A stretch of DNA of 64,000 nucleotides from Dyadobacter jejuensis (GTDB lineage: Bacteria > Bacteroidota > Bacteroidia > Cytophagales > Spirosomataceae): contig NZ_QGDT01000013.1 in NCBI RefSeq assembly GCF_003149085.1, positions 62,001-126,000 of the forward strand. Reading direction: 5' to 3'. The notes beneath the pieces are model-generated. The model did not search any database, had not been told where the DNA came from, and saw only the letters and a program-made list of their open reading frames with translations. Both the position numbers and the translations under genes were made by a program. Positions 25,098-32,789 of this stretch are shown piece by piece. Every line of letters begins with the position of its first letter. Position 1 is the first letter of the stretch.

Positions 25098-26285
25098 TTA
25101 GCTAAATTGGCCCAAAGCGCCTACAAAGGCCTTCATTTCATCCATTGTACCGATACTTACGCGGCACCATGGCTTGTCTTGAATGTCAAATGCGCGCACG
25201 GCTACACCTTTTGCGGCCATTTTGCCTAGAAGCTCTTTACCCGAAAATGGGATTGGGAAAAGTACAAAGTTGGTATAGGAGGGGATGTACTTATAGCCTC
25301 TTTTGTCTAGTTCGGTATACAAGTATTGTTTTGCTTCGTGATTCAACTTTCTGGTGTTGCCTTGGAAGTCCTTGTCGTCCATACTAGCCGAAGCAGCGAA
25401 AATAGAAGTGTAGGAGATTCCCATTCCACCACGGGTAATCTTACTGATCTGTTCGATGAATTCGGGTTGAGCAGCCATATAGCCCACTCTTATTCCGGCC
25501 ATTCCCATGATTTTAGAGAATGTTCTAGCGACAATCACGTTTTTATTTTTTTGTAATAGGGATACCATACTTTGGGTATCGGCGCCCACGGCTAGTTCAA
25601 TGTAGGCCTCATCTACAAAAATGGGGACTTTTTCGGATACTCTAGAGCAGAAATCGAGCAACTCCTTTCCTGTAGTGATGGCTCCAGTTGGGTTGTTGGG
25701 GTTACAAATATATACTAGTTTGGTGTCCTTATCTACCGCCGCTTCCATCGCTTTTAAGTCATGAGACCAGTCGTCTTTACACGGAACGGCCTTCCAAGTG
25801 GCCCCAACCGATTCAGCTACTTTGATCAAAGACATATAACAAGGATCGGCCGATACTACATTGCCACCATTCATAAACAGCACCAATGCTACCTTCTCTA
25901 GTAAGTCGGAAGATCCAGGACCCATCATGATATGCTCTTTGGTAACGCCTTCTTTTTTAGCGATTTTTTCGACTAGGTCGTACATCTCTTTCCAAGCATA
26001 GCGGTTACCATATTTCACCGACTCAGCAACCGCCTTTTGCGCCGTCATAGGAGGGCCGTAAGGGTTTTCGTTGGCGTTAAGTTTGGCAATAATCTTGGGA
26101 GCTTTAAAGTCATCTGGCAAGAAGTGCTCTCTGACCATGGGGCTCCTATATATACGGTTTTCTGGATCTAAAGACAAAGGGCTGTTTGAAAAGGCTCCCA
26201 TGCTCAAATGTGGGGCTAATGACATGCCTCCAATGGCAAAGAGACCCGTTTTTAATAAGCTTCGACGGTCCATTTTCTGATTCAT
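25098..26285 (-). CDS. Tat-exported aminotransferase (histidinol-phosphate aminotransferase-like)
   Basis: 395-residue fold-type I PLP aminotransferase of the class I/II, HisC-like group. N-terminus MNQKMDRRSLLKTGLFAIGG is a twin-arginine signal (RR at residues 7-8, hydrophobic core after it). The catalytic domain shows LNANENPYGPP, GPGSSDLLEK, CNPNNPTG, FVDEAYIE and ARTFSKIMGMAGIRVGY with the PLP lysine. Tat export fits an enzyme that must fold round PLP before crossing the membrane. It is not in a his operon, so histidine synthesis is doubtful; the substrate is unknown. The ATG at 26285 is chosen because the Tat signal begins there; the frame is open to 26414. Confidence 0.88.
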   Translation of the reverse strand: MNQKMDRRSLLKTGLFAIGGMSLAPHLSMGAFSNSPLSLDPENRIYRSPMVREHFLPDDFKAPKIIAKLNANENPYGPPMTAQKAVAESVKYGNRYAWKEMYDLVEKIAKKEGVTKEHIMMGPGSSDLLEKVALVLFMNGGNVVSADPCYMSLIKVAESVGATWKAVPCKDDWSHDLKAMEAAVDKDTKLVYICNPNNPTGAITTGKELLDFCSRVSEKVPIFVDEAYIELAVGADTQSMVSLLQKNKNVIVARTFSKIMGMAGIRVGYMAAQPEFIEQISKITRGGMGISYTSIFAASASMDDKDFQGNTRKLNHEAKQYLYTELDKRGYKYIPSYTNFVLFPIPFSGKELLGKMAAKGVAVRAFDIQDKPWCRVSIGTMDEMKAFVGALGQFS

Positions 26286-26470
26286 AACTTGATGCGTTTT
26301 GATAAAGTAAAATTTCGAAATAAGGGAACTAGGTAAAGATTTTCTCTTAAAAAAGATTTTAATAAGCTGGGGCGGCGAGGATAGTACTAAATCGTTTATT
26401 TCCAAGGGGTTCATGTTGTCCCGAGGATTCTATTAGACCCGTTTCTTCGTATCACTTTCTTGTGAAAAAG

Positions 26471-26544
26471 TTATGGCTGTGTGGTGTCCACTTTTCCTGT
26501 GCGCCGCACACACCGTCAGGTGGACAGAACATACACAGCCATAA
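26471..26544. repeat. Nested inverted repeat (three-tier hairpin)
   Basis: TTATGGCTGTG (26471-26481) pairs with CACAGCCATAA (26534-26544), 11 bp; inside it GTCCAC (26486-26491) pairs with GTGGAC (26520-26525); inside that TGTGC (26498-26502) pairs with GCACA (26506-26510). On the minus strand the hairpin is followed by CTTTTTC. It lies upstream of the hisC-like gene, 185 bp before its ATG. It matches no riboswitch signature I know. Confidence 0.65.
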
Positions 26545-26587
26545 GCTTGCAAAACTGCTTCTCCGGAAAGCATACCCTCTTAATAGA

Positions 26588-26649
26588 GGACAAATTAGGG
26601 GCCGTCGATTCATGTCATTTCAATAGACAGGAAGACTCGTAATTTGTCC
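26588..26649. repeat. 10-bp inverted repeat
   Basis: GGACAAATTA (26588-26597) and TAATTTGTCC (26640-26649) are perfect inverted copies 42 bp apart. Weak internal pairing (TGTC/GACA) is possible. Confidence 0.5.
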
Positions 26650-26687
26650 ACCATTAGGGATGATGATATAATGTATATTTTATAATA

Positions 26688-26802
26688 CTGTGCGTGTTGG
26701 GGATATTGGGGACTATCCTAAGATGATAACCCAATCTTGGTACTTTTCCCCGGCACATTCAATAATGGATCAGTGCGGCATAACCATTATTGTATTTTTT
26801 CT
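26688..26802 (+). ncRNA. Candidate small structured RNA with terminator
   Basis: A nested fold is readable on the plus strand: GTGC (26690-26693) with GCAC (26753-26756), GGGGA (26699-26703) with TCCCC (26747-26751), and ATTGGG (26705-26710) with CCCAAT (26730-26735). It is followed at once by an intrinsic terminator (26760-26792) and a T-rich tail. A near -7 box, TATATTTT (26674-26681), would start the RNA at about 26688. It is not tmRNA, RNase P, SRP or 6S RNA by any signature I can see. Length about 115 nt. Inference from structure only. Confidence 0.4.
26760..26802 (+). terminator. Strong intrinsic terminator
   Basis: CAATAATGG (26760-26768) pairs perfectly with CCATTATTG (26784-26792), loop 15 nt, then TATTTTTTCT. 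It is oriented rightward although no plus-strand CDS precedes it for 5 kb. Confidence 0.75.
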
Positions 26803-26983
26803 AAAACGGGTCATTCGTTCAATGACAGTTCAAATATACTGACAAACAAGATTCTTGCAAGCAAAAAGTTTTAATAATTTGCTTTTGTGGGCAATAAAAA
26901 TTGGTTATTGTGTAAAATTTCAAAATTATATTAAAAAAATCCTTTATTCTGAAAGGAGGCACTGCAGGGAAGACGAGTCGAAT

Positions 26984-27012
26984 TTTGTCAGGAATTAGCT
27001 AAAATAAATTTG
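26984..27012 (+). promoter_or_regulatory. Candidate promoter (TTTG-N17-TAnnTTTG) upstream of mnmA
   Basis: TTTG at 26984-26987 and TAAATTTG at 27005-27012. The start would lie about 200 nt before mnmA; a small AGGGA/TCCCT hairpin (27036-27049) follows. Confidence 0.45.
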
Positions 27013-27138
27013 TCGGTTCGTTTGAGATCATGTTTAGGGATTCATCCCTTTTAGGGTTGAAGGTGGGACACTTGATAGGTCAGCCAGGACAAGGTGTATA
27101 AATATGTGATTCCGTTCCAGTATTACTTATTAAATGAG

Positions 27139-27146
27139 TACCTTTG
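27139..27146 (+). promoter_or_regulatory. -7 box (TAnnTTTG) for mnmA
   Basis: TACCTTTG, exact consensus, 77 bp before the mnmA ATG; the -33 region is weak. Confidence 0.45.
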
Positions 27147-27223
27147 TAGTTTGCTCCAGAGACGGGGCTTTGTATCATTTAAATATAGGATCGGAAGGCG
27201 TTCAACCTTCGACAGATTAGACA

Positions 27224-28330
27224 ATGAGTAGACACGGAAGAATTTTAGTCGCCATGAGTGGCGGCATCGATAGCTCACTCGCCGCAGTGATGTTACATGA
27301 AGAAGGGTATGAGGTGATCGGGATGACGATGAAAACCTGGGATTATGCCAGTAGCGGAGGGACCAAGAAAGAAACGGGTTGCTGCTCGTTGGACTCCATA
27401 AACGACGCCCGTAATATATCGGTGGAGTTGGGTTTCCCACATTATATCTTAGACATACGGAATGAATTTGGTGATTATGTCATCGATCATTTTACTGGAG
27501 AATATCTGGAAGGCCGAACACCCAATCCTTGTGTGCTATGCAATACGCATATAAAATGGGATGCACTCCTTAAGCGAGCCGATCGACTGGATTGTGAATT
27601 TATAGCTACCGGGCATTATGCCAATATGCAATTCAAGAATGGGAGACATTACGTATCTAAAGGTATAGATACCACCAAAGACCAAAGTTATGTGCTTTGG
27701 GGGGTCTCTCAGGAGAGTCTGGCCCGAACCAAACTGCCCTTGGGGCATTTGCATAAGTCGGAGATCAGGGAGATGGCCCGAGAGCGTGGCTTTATCGACT
27801 TGGTAAACAAATCGGAGAGCTATGAAATCTGTTTCGTTCCAGATAATGATTATCGAGGATTTTTGAAGAGGCGGATTCCAGGCTTAGAGGCAGAGGTAGC
27901 AGGAGGTAATTTTGTGTATGCCGATGGCACCGTGGTAGGCAAGCATGAAGGGTATCCTTTTTATACGGTAGGTCAGAGGAAGGGGCTTGGCATTGCCTTA
28001 GGCCGCCCGGTATTTGTTACCGAAATTCGGAAAGATAGTAATGAAGTGGTCCTTGGCGACCTGCCCGACTTATTTAGAGACGGGATGAATGTTTCGAAGT
28101 TGAATCTACAAAAATATGCCTCAATTGCTGAGCCTATGGAGACGATCACCAAAGTGCGCTACAAGCATGAAGGACAAGGCGCTTTGATTGAGCAGATAGC
28201 CGATGATAAAATTGTGGCAAAGTTCCACGATGGGGTCAATGGGATCGCTCCCGGACAAGCGGCCGTTTTTTATGAGGGCGACGATGTGATTGGAGGAGGA
28301 TGGATCATGAAAAGTTTTCGTCAGGAATAA
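27224..28330 (+). CDS. mnmA: tRNA-specific 2-thiouridylase MnmA
   Basis: Cytosolic enzyme that thiolates U34 of tRNA-Lys, -Glu and -Gln in an ATP-dependent reaction using sulfur from a persulfide relay. 368 residues, family length. The ATP PP-loop AMSGGIDSS is at residues 10-18, the catalytic cysteines are in TPNPCVLCN (near 105) and SYEICFVPD (near 200), and GHYAN and VGQRKGLGI are further MnmA signatures. The ATG at 27224 is the only one that keeps the full PP-loop. Convergent with rlmB, with a strong terminator between. Confidence 0.97.
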   Translation: MSRHGRILVAMSGGIDSSLAAVMLHEEGYEVIGMTMKTWDYASSGGTKKETGCCSLDSINDARNISVELGFPHYILDIRNEFGDYVIDHFTGEYLEGRTPNPCVLCNTHIKWDALLKRADRLDCEFIATGHYANMQFKNGRHYVSKGIDTTKDQSYVLWGVSQESLARTKLPLGHLHKSEIREMARERGFIDLVNKSESYEICFVPDNDYRGFLKRRIPGLEAEVAGGNFVYADGTVVGKHEGYPFYTVGQRKGLGIALGRPVFVTEIRKDSNEVVLGDLPDLFRDGMNVSKLNLQKYASIAEPMETITKVRYKHEGQGALIEQIADDKIVAKFHDGVNGIAPGQAAVFYEGDDVIGGGWIMKSFRQE

Positions 28331-28354
28331 GTTTTTATAATCCCTTTTATAAGC

Positions 28355-28390
28355 AGAAACGCTGAATAACGAATGTTGTTCAGCGTTTCT
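28355..28390. terminator. Bidirectional terminator between mnmA and rlmB
   Basis: AGAAACGCTGAA (28355-28366) pairs perfectly with TTCAGCGTTTCT (28379-28390); extra inner pairing leaves a GAAT tetraloop. Short U-tracts lie on both sides. Confidence 0.75.
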
Positions 28391-28419
28391 TCTATAAGCT
28401 GGTGGCTATTAACCCAACA

Positions 28420-29190
28420 CTATTGCGTACGTTGCCGCACGGCTTCATAAAGTACTATGGAGCTGGCTACGCCTACATTCAGGGATTCTACCTTTCCTAA
28501 AAGCGGAATGCGACACCCGGTGTCGGCTAGGTCCAGTAATTCTTTTGAGATACCATCTTCCTCCGACCCCATAATGATGACTGTAGGCACTTTGAAGTCA
28601 ATGGTATACGGCGAATGATCCGTTTTTTCGGAACAGGCCACCACTTGTAAGCCACTATCGCGCAGATAGCGAATGCTTTCTACCAGGCTGATTTCCCGGC
28701 AAACTGGAAGGAAATTAAGGGCACCCGAAGACGTTTTCATGGCATCACCATTGACTTGAGCCCCTCCTTTTTGCGGCACGATCAGGGCTTGGACTCCGGC
28801 GCATTCGGCGGTACGCGCTATGGCACCAAAGTTACGGACATCGGTGATACGGTCTAAAACCAAGAAAAGTGGTGTTTTGCCCTCTTCATATACCTGGGTC
28901 AGTACGTTATGCAAAGGAACGTACCGAATGGGCGAAACGAAGCAAACCACCCCTTGGTGGTTTTTACGTGTAAGCCTATTCAGTTTCTCGATAGGAACGC
29001 GCTGATAGGGGATGCCAGCTTCTTTTGCGGCTTTTTCTATCTCAGCAAAGCCAAGTTCTCTCTGAATAAATAAACGTTCTATTTCCTTGCCTGAACGAAG
29101 GGTTTCCAATACGGACTGGGTACCAAAAACCATGTCGGCTTGAGGTGGTCGAGGGGCGGGCTGTCTCAGCGAATAATTCCGTTTCTCCAT
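28420..29190 (-). CDS. rlmB: RlmB/TrmH-family 2'-O-ribose methyltransferase
   Basis: SPOUT-fold RNA methyltransferase, probably modifying G2251 of 23S rRNA. About 256 residues: N-terminal SpoU substrate-binding domain (VFGTQSVLETLRSG...), then the knot domain with DRITDVRNFGAIARTAECAG, IIMGSEEDGISKELL and IPLLGKVESLNVGVASSI, the three SPOUT motifs. The start at 29190 (MEKRNYSL) is favoured over 29211; either way it overlaps the end of the upstream GWxTD gene (25 nt with the preferred start), implying coupled translation. RlmB versus another TrmH paralogue is not certain. Confidence 0.9.
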   Translation of the reverse strand: MEKRNYSLRQPAPRPPQADMVFGTQSVLETLRSGKEIERLFIQRELGFAEIEKAAKEAGIPYQRVPIEKLNRLTRKNHQGVVCFVSPIRYVPLHNVLTQVYEEGKTPLFLVLDRITDVRNFGAIARTAECAGVQALIVPQKGGAQVNGDAMKTSSGALNFLPVCREISLVESIRYLRDSGLQVVACSEKTDHSPYTIDFKVPTVIIMGSEEDGISKELLDLADTGCRIPLLGKVESLNVGVASSIVLYEAVRQRTQ

Positions 29191-30449
29191 GCTTCTACTA
29201 CGGGGTACCATATGGGCTGGTATTCGGCATACCGAACGAGCTCATAATGGTCGTCTACAAATTGATTGTTTCTTCTGTTAAATGTAAAATTTACGTTTTG
29301 GGCATTTCCCCTTTGATTGTACGTCCAGACCTCCTTGTCTTTACTCCTCTGTACCTTGTCGGGAGGGCCCAATACGATGAATATCATTCCTTTGTCGGTC
29401 TTCCAGCCTTCCTTGTAGGTGGTGAACAAGGCGTTGGCGTCTTCAACCCTAGCATAGTAATTCTGAATCGTTTGCTTGGCCAAAGGGGCATTTCCATTCA
29501 TTAAGGTTAGCCAATAGGTGTCCAACGCTTTTTTATAATCTTCTGCTTTCTGGATCTCATTAATTTCGGTATTGGTACTCATATAAAGCAATGGCTCCAA
29601 TAATAACTCCGGCTGAGTAGTTTTTGGGAATCGATCGTTGACCACCAACAAACCGAGCCCTTCTTTTTGAGTGGTATCAGCAAAAATATTATAGAGTCCT
29701 TCACGCGTAAACTGTAACTCTTGCGTGGACTGGATAGTAAAGATACTGTCTACAGACAATGTTTTGGAGGCTGCTTTTGGAGAGGTGTTCATCGGTGAGC
29801 CTGCAGGGTCAAAATCGTGTCGATAATAAAACACCTGAAGGGGCTGGCTGCTTTTCTCCAAATTGAGCAGCCTTACGGTCTCGTTGGTTCGAACGAAATG
29901 CCGCTCCAAGGGGAATTGGGTAGCCGAAGGGAAAACGGCATACAAATCGTTGGTCTGTTGCTGCTTGAATGGTATAGTGAGGTCATTAAGTACTTTTTTG
30001 AGTGTACCTATTTGGCTGAGCTCACTTAGGAGTACTCCAGATTCCCTTTTAGGACTGTCAAATTCAAATTGAATGACCAGTTTTTTCTCTTGAACGGCTA
30101 CGTTTTCAGTCGATAGCTTCACGTTGCCATAGCCCAGTCGGTCGCGGGTTCCGTAGTCGGAATATATAACATAGTTGAGGTTATAGGAATTCAGGAACTC
30201 ACTAACCGACATGCGTTGCTTGCCCTTATAGGCATCCACATATAGGAATACCCGGGTTTTGGTGCTGTCTTGTAACAAATATTGGCTTTTAACGGCCAGG
30301 AGTGCTAATTCGTCGGGAGCTTCGGCTGCTGCCATGCCCATGGCTCTTACCTGGGCGTCGGGGATCTGACGCGACGGTGCCTGTGAGGAACTACAGCCCG
30401 AGAATACGGCTGCTAGTACTGCTATTAAAAATCCAATGTTATTTTTCAT
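29166..30449 (-). CDS. GWxTD-domain lipoprotein
   Basis: 427 residues starting MKNNIGFLIAVLAAVFSGC, a lipoprotein signal with lipobox FSGC, so lipid-anchored in the envelope. The middle is beta-rich and unannotated; the C-terminal ~120 residues hold the GWxTD motif as EGWKTDKGMIFIVLGPPD and the usual VWTYNQRG and REYFDD-like region (here NQFVDDHYELV). GWxTD proteins are common in Bacteroidota and related phyla and have no firmly established role. The ATG at 30449 sits at the lipoprotein signal; the frame is open to 30503. The 3' end overlaps rlmB. Confidence 0.88.
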   Translation of the reverse strand: MKNNIGFLIAVLAAVFSGCSSSQAPSRQIPDAQVRAMGMAAAEAPDELALLAVKSQYLLQDSTKTRVFLYVDAYKGKQRMSVSEFLNSYNLNYVIYSDYGTRDRLGYGNVKLSTENVAVQEKKLVIQFEFDSPKRESGVLLSELSQIGTLKKVLNDLTIPFKQQQTNDLYAVFPSATQFPLERHFVRTNETVRLLNLEKSSQPLQVFYYRHDFDPAGSPMNTSPKAASKTLSVDSIFTIQSTQELQFTREGLYNIFADTTQKEGLGLLVVNDRFPKTTQPELLLEPLLYMSTNTEINEIQKAEDYKKALDTYWLTLMNGNAPLAKQTIQNYYARVEDANALFTTYKEGWKTDKGMIFIVLGPPDKVQRSKDKEVWTYNQRGNAQNVNFTFNRRNNQFVDDHYELVRYAEYQPIWYPVVEAWRNGIIR

Positions 30450-30490
30450 ATATCGATACCGCTTCATTTGTCTAATAACGTACGATCCGA

Positions 30491-30498
30491 CAAAAATA
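30491..30498 (-). promoter_or_regulatory. -7 box (TAnnTTTG) for the GWxTD gene
   Basis: TATTTTTG on the minus strand, 41 bp before the chosen ATG at 30449. It overlaps the frame extension to 30503, which supports the downstream start. Confidence 0.5.
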
Positions 30499-30518
30499 CC
30501 CAATATAAATGGAAAAAA

Positions 30519-31412
30519 TTATTCTCCTCCGTTTCTCGACGGTTTATTCGTGTTTTTTATTTGTTCGGCTATTGCTGCCCACTGTTCGTCGGTGACGTCC
30601 TTTAAGAAGTTGAACTGACCTCCATTTAGTACTTCACCGCCGTCTAGCGTGACGACTTCACCAGTCATATAACTAGAAAAGTCGGAAAGTAGGTAGGCGG
30701 CCAGATTGGCGAGCTCCTGGTGCTCACCGGTCCTTTTAAGGGGGATCCTATTTTCAAAAGAGAATTTTTTTGCCAATTCTTCAGGAAATAGTCTATCCCA
30801 TGCTCCTTTGGTAGGGAATGGGCCAGGGGCAATGGCGTTGAGTCGTATACCATAGGGGGCCCATTCGAAAGCCAATGACTTGGTCATGGCCAATACGCCG
30901 GCTTTGGCCATAGCCGAAGGGACCACCCATCCGGAGCCTGTCCAGGAGTAGGTTGTCGAAATATTAAGGATCGTACCTTTTATTTGATGGTCAATCCAAT
31001 ATTTTCCTAAGGCCAGGGTGAAGTAGTAAGATCCCCTGAGCACGATGTCCACCACCACATCGACGGCTTTGTAGGACAGTTTCTCGGTAGGGCTTATAAA
31101 ATTTCCTGCTGAGTTATTGACCAACCCATCTACTCGGCCAAATGCTTCGATGGAGGCCGAGATAACCCCTTCAATCTGTTCTGTTTTACGCACATCACAG
31201 GCAATGGGCAATATTTTTCCGCCAGTTTCCGTCTCCAATTCCTTGGCAGTGGCCTCCAGAACATCGAGTTTTCGGCTGCAGATGACTACATTGGCCCCTA
31301 GTTGCAAAAAATAGCGCGCCATCGATTTTCCCAAACCGGTCCCGCCTCCAGTTACTATTATGGTCTTTTCTTTTAAGCTTCCCTCCCGAAGCATACCTTC
31401 TATTGGGTTCAT
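30519..31412 (-). CDS. SDR oxidoreductase, 2,4-dienoyl-CoA reductase-like
   Basis: 297-residue cytosolic NAD(P)-dependent short-chain dehydrogenase. Rossmann motif TGGGTGLGKSMA near residue 22, NNSAGNF (NNAG-type), and SLAFEWAPYGIRLNAIAPGPF. The usual catalytic YxxxK is SAMAK here: the Lys is kept, the Tyr is Ser. That pattern is characteristic of 2,4-dienoyl-CoA reductases of the SDR family, which help beta-oxidation of unsaturated fatty acids. Assignment to this subgroup is by motif; the substrate is inferred. Upstream of the GWxTD gene by 69 bp, same strand. Confidence 0.88.
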   Translation of the reverse strand: MNPIEGMLREGSLKEKTIIVTGGGTGLGKSMARYFLQLGANVVICSRKLDVLEATAKELETETGGKILPIACDVRKTEQIEGVISASIEAFGRVDGLVNNSAGNFISPTEKLSYKAVDVVVDIVLRGSYYFTLALGKYWIDHQIKGTILNISTTYSWTGSGWVVPSAMAKAGVLAMTKSLAFEWAPYGIRLNAIAPGPFPTKGAWDRLFPEELAKKFSFENRIPLKRTGEHQELANLAAYLLSDFSSYMTGEVVTLDGGEVLNGGQFNFLKDVTDEQWAAIAEQIKNTNKPSRNGGE

Positions 31413-31604
31413 ACGGTTCTTTGATTTGAATGATACATATAGGTCGCTCCCACAGACTCATCGTGACGAGCCTAGTATGCTTGCATACCACTCTGGTAAG
31501 ATATGAATTATTGAAGGAAAAATTGGGTTTCGTGCCCTAAATATATTAGCGGTTCCGCTCCCTAGCTGGCCATATGACGGGAAAACAGGAGGTCAAAAGG
31601 GTAA

Positions 31605-32528
31605 CTAAGGGTGTTGTGCCAATAAATACAGTACGGCCATCCGAACGGCTACCCCATTTTCTACCTGATTCAGGATGATGGAATGGTGGGAATCAGCAGC
31701 ATCCGAAGTAAGCTCTACGCCTCTGTTAATGGGGCCAGGGTGCATGAGCACAATCTCCTTGTCGAGCTCATCGAGCATTTGCCGGTTAATCCCAAAGAAT
31801 TGCGCATATTCGCGCAGAGAAGGGAAGTATTTGATTTGCTGTCTTTCTAGCTGTATACGCAATACATTGGCTACGTCGCACCATTGCAAGGCTTCCCTCA
31901 CATTATGGCTAACTTTTACACCTAGCTCTCCCAAGTGTTTTGGGATCAGCGTAGAGGGTCCACAGACCATCACTTCGGCCCCGAGTTTTTGTAGACAAAA
32001 AATATTGGAGAGGGCAACCCGCGAATGGGTGATGTCGCCGATGATGGCAATTTTCTTTCCATTGAGGTCGCCTAGTTTTTCTTTCATTGAAAAAGCATCC
32101 AACAAAGCCTGTGTCGGGTGCTCGTGGGTACCGTCGCCGGCATTGACCACATTGGCATCGATGCGGCTGGCCAGGTAATGAGGAGCCCCAGGACTGCTAT
32201 GGCGCATCACAATCATGTCCACTTTCATGGCCAGGATATTATTGACAGTATCTAAGAGCGTTTCTCCTTTTTTTACGGAGCTACCCGAGGAGGAAAAGTT
32301 GACTACGTCGGCCGATAATCTTTTTTCGGCGAGTTCGAAAGATAGCCGGGTGCGCGTCGAATTCTCGAAAAAAACATTGGCAATCGTGATGTCGCGAAGG
32401 GAGGGTACTTTCTTAATCGGGCGATTGATGACTTCTTTGAATTGAGTGGCGGTTTCCAGAATCGTTTGGATGTCGCTCTCGTTCAGATTTTTAATTCCTA
32501 GTAAGTGCCGAACAGAAAGTTTTGTCAT
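31605..32528 (-). CDS. pyrB: Aspartate carbamoyltransferase catalytic chain
   Basis: Joins carbamoyl phosphate and aspartate to N-carbamoylaspartate, the first committed step of pyrimidine synthesis. 307 residues, normal length. Motifs: FFENSTRTRLSFE (carbamoyl-phosphate site, STRT), SSGSSVKKGET loop, HEHPTQALLD and MHPGPINRGVE. The start at 32528 (MTKLSVRHLLG) is preferred to the TTG at 32555, which lies inside the promoter box. No pyrI or pyrC lies beside it. PyrR is encoded at 4686. Confidence 0.96.
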   Translation of the reverse strand: MTKLSVRHLLGIKNLNESDIQTILETATQFKEVINRPIKKVPSLRDITIANVFFENSTRTRLSFELAEKRLSADVVNFSSSGSSVKKGETLLDTVNNILAMKVDMIVMRHSSPGAPHYLASRIDANVVNAGDGTHEHPTQALLDAFSMKEKLGDLNGKKIAIIGDITHSRVALSNIFCLQKLGAEVMVCGPSTLIPKHLGELGVKVSHNVREALQWCDVANVLRIQLERQQIKYFPSLREYAQFFGINRQMLDELDKEIVLMHPGPINRGVELTSDAADSHHSIILNQVENGVAVRMAVLYLLAQHP

Positions 32529-32552
32529 TATGCTAATACTTAAAAAGTTTGG

Positions 32553-32585
32553 CAAAGATAATAAGTAAGGCCCGATAAGGACAAA
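32553..32585 (-). promoter_or_regulatory. Promoter for pyrB (TTTG-N21-TAnnTTTG)
   Basis: On the minus strand, TTTG (32585-32582) and TATCTTTG (32560-32553) with a 21-bp spacer. The RNA start would be about 20 nt before the ATG; no attenuator hairpin fits in the leader. Confidence 0.65.
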
Positions 32586-32699
32586 AGAATTTACGTTTTC
32601 TCGGTGTAGAGCCTTAGAAGATTCATTTTTTGTTATTTCCTTTTCCTGTCTTCCCGAGCCACAAAGTTGGTGGTTCTTCTTACTCTTATAATAAATAAA

Positions 32700-32707
32700 T
32701 ATATTTG
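32700..32707 (+). promoter_or_regulatory. -7 box (TAnnTTTG) upstream of membrane glycosyltransferase-like gene
   Basis: TATATTTG, exact consensus, 82 bp before the ATG at 32790; no clear -33 box. Confidence 0.4.
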
Positions 32708-32789
32708 CCCCGAAAGCCTCGGGTCTACGTTTTTAAATTCATTCTGACTGAAGGCCGATCGTCTTGTTTTATTGCTCCCCTAACCATTT

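Larger units (their letters stand above)
26286..27223. other. Gene-free 0.94-kb region with many hairpins
   Basis: No credible ORF. It contains, left to right: a nested inverted repeat at 26471-26544, a 10-bp inverted repeat at 26588-26597/26640-26649, a candidate ncRNA at 26688-26802 ending in a strong rightward terminator, and two promoter-like boxes that may serve mnmA (26984-27012, 27139-27146). The features are described separately. Confidence 0.6.

Noticed and set aside
26415-26800. RNase P RNA, tmRNA, SRP RNA, 6S RNA or a known riboswitch
   Set aside because: The defining conserved blocks of each were looked for by eye and not found; only an ACAGAAC fragment resembles part of RNase P.
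27123-27440. Minus-strand ORF overlapping the mnmA start
   Set aside because: Overlaps the mnmA promoter region and PP-loop; composition is that of a shadow frame.
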